From the NCBI GenBank assembly GCA_029548585.1, contig JAKPNC010000248.1, positions 1 to 31,577 of the forward strand: a DNA stretch of 31,577 nucleotides, read 5' to 3'. The stretch comes from a bacterium (lineage in GTDB: Bacteria; Ratteibacteria; UBA8468; B48-G9; JAFGKM01). A program made the translations under genes and the position numbers. The number at the start of each line of letters is the position of its first letter. The first letter of the stretch is position 1. Of this stretch, positions 31,228 to 31,577 are shown in pieces. The notes under the pieces are model-generated. The model ran no database searches. It worked only from the letters and a program-made list of their open reading frames with translations, and was not told where the DNA came from.

Positions 31228-31240
31228 AACCGGGACGATA

Positions 31241-31577
31241 TTACCGCTGCACACCCCTTTTTTGATGTTTCAGCTCCACATCGTCGAAATAGGCCCCTTT
31301 GTCGCTGAAAAGCGCAAGGATAAAGGAGGTAACCTTCTTCCCGCGGCTTTCTGCGGGGATAACAATACTGCCCGTTTTTTTTGACCAACCGGTTTCCGTT
31401 GAAACCAGGAATTGTTCCGATCCGGTGAAAATATCCCTTCCTTTTTCGTCACGGCAATAATAATAGAGGCAGACCCCTGCCCCCGAATCATTCTTTTCTT
31501 CCGACCTCGAGTAAAATGAAACCTCCACAGAATCCCCTGCCGATGCATCCATGCCTGTCGTATACATTAAATGGCCT
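31241..31577 (-). CDS. C-terminal part of an uncharacterised protein with beta-sandwich-like end
   Basis: The frame is open to the right edge and lacks its 5' part. About 112 residues are visible. Alternating short hydrophobic stretches (DSVEVSFYSR, GVCLYYYCRDEKG, GSIVIPAESRGKKVTSFILA) ending in AYFDDVEL resemble the tail of a carbohydrate-binding or galactose-binding-like jelly-roll domain, where DDVEL-type last strands are common. This is a pattern judgement. The full protein may be secreted or a glycoside-processing enzyme, but that cannot be seen. Confidence 0.55.
   Translation of the reverse strand, partial: GHLMYTTGMDASAGDSVEVSFYSRSEEKNDSGAGVCLYYYCRDEKGRDIFTGSEQFLVSTETGWSKKTGSIVIPAESRGKKVTSFILALFSDKGAYFDDVELKHQKRGVQR

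Noticed and set aside
1..31577. CRISPR arrays, tRNA or rRNA genes, transposases or prophage genes
   Set aside because: No regularly spaced repeats, cloverleaf-like sequences, rRNA-like stretches or mobile-element proteins were found while reading the window.

Overview
The window reads as a chromosomal segment of a strictly anaerobic or microaerophobic, probably Gram-negative bacterium of intermediate GC. Evidence for anaerobiosis: a PPi-type phosphofructokinase, a 2-oxoacid:ferredoxin oxidoreductase, superoxide reductase rather than superoxide dismutase, rubredoxin with a flavodiiron protein, and a PerR-type regulator. Genes are tightly packed, often with 1-4 base stop/start overlaps, and use many AGG arginine and ATA isoleucine codons. 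No rRNA, tRNA, CRISPR array, transposase or phage gene was seen, and I cannot assign a lineage from the sequence alone.

Layout. 1-4.9 kb: 3' part of a PPi-dependent phosphofructokinase, a CcdA-type membrane protein, an enolase-superfamily enzyme, and a convergent FAD oxidoreductase preceded by a small 2[4Fe-4S] ferredoxin. 4.9-5.5 kb: an MBL-fold-like pseudogene held in one frame with three stops. 5.5-9.3 kb: a minus-strand ion-transport operon, mscS-type channel, mgtE, ClC. 9.3-9.8 kb: non-coding DNA with an inverted-repeat element. 9.8-13.4 kb: korA-korB and an aldo/keto reductase with two [4Fe-4S] motifs. 13.4-13.7 kb: a compact repeat region with a large palindrome and a duplicated ferritin-like gene tail.

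13.7-22.0 kb is the most striking block: fifteen minus-strand genes with short spacings that together form an oxygen-defence and iron-handling island. In transcription order they are an Ogg2-type 8-oxoguanine glycosylase, perR, rubredoxin, flavodiiron protein, rubrerythrin-like protein, ferritin, AhpD-like protein, superoxide reductase, a 41-residue zinc-ribbon protein, a flavoprotein, wrbA, a glutaredoxin-like protein, a thioredoxin-reductase-like protein, a ZIP metal transporter, and a second rubrerythrin-like protein. Upstream on the same strand are a VIT/CCC1-type metal transporter and a sugar isomerase-like gene.

23.4-26.0 kb (plus strand): a divergent regulatory region, a Pit phosphate transporter whose start lies in a perfect 13-bp inverted repeat, its DUF47 partner, and an amidohydrolase-like gene. 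26.0-31.2 kb: a glycine cleavage and lipoylation operon, gcvH-gcvPA-gcvPB-lipM-like-lipA. In front of it are an 18-bp perfect palindrome, a good sigma70-type promoter and a roughly 185-nt leader with several hairpins that I do not recognise as a known riboswitch. gcvT and the dihydrolipoyl dehydrogenase gene are not in the window. The right edge holds the 3' end of a convergent gene with a beta-sandwich-like C-terminus.

The strongest candidates for something undescribed are regulatory: the gcv leader and palindrome, the pit start-codon hairpin, the apparently leaderless ogg-perR promoter, and the repeat element at 13.5 kb. I see no clearly new protein machine.
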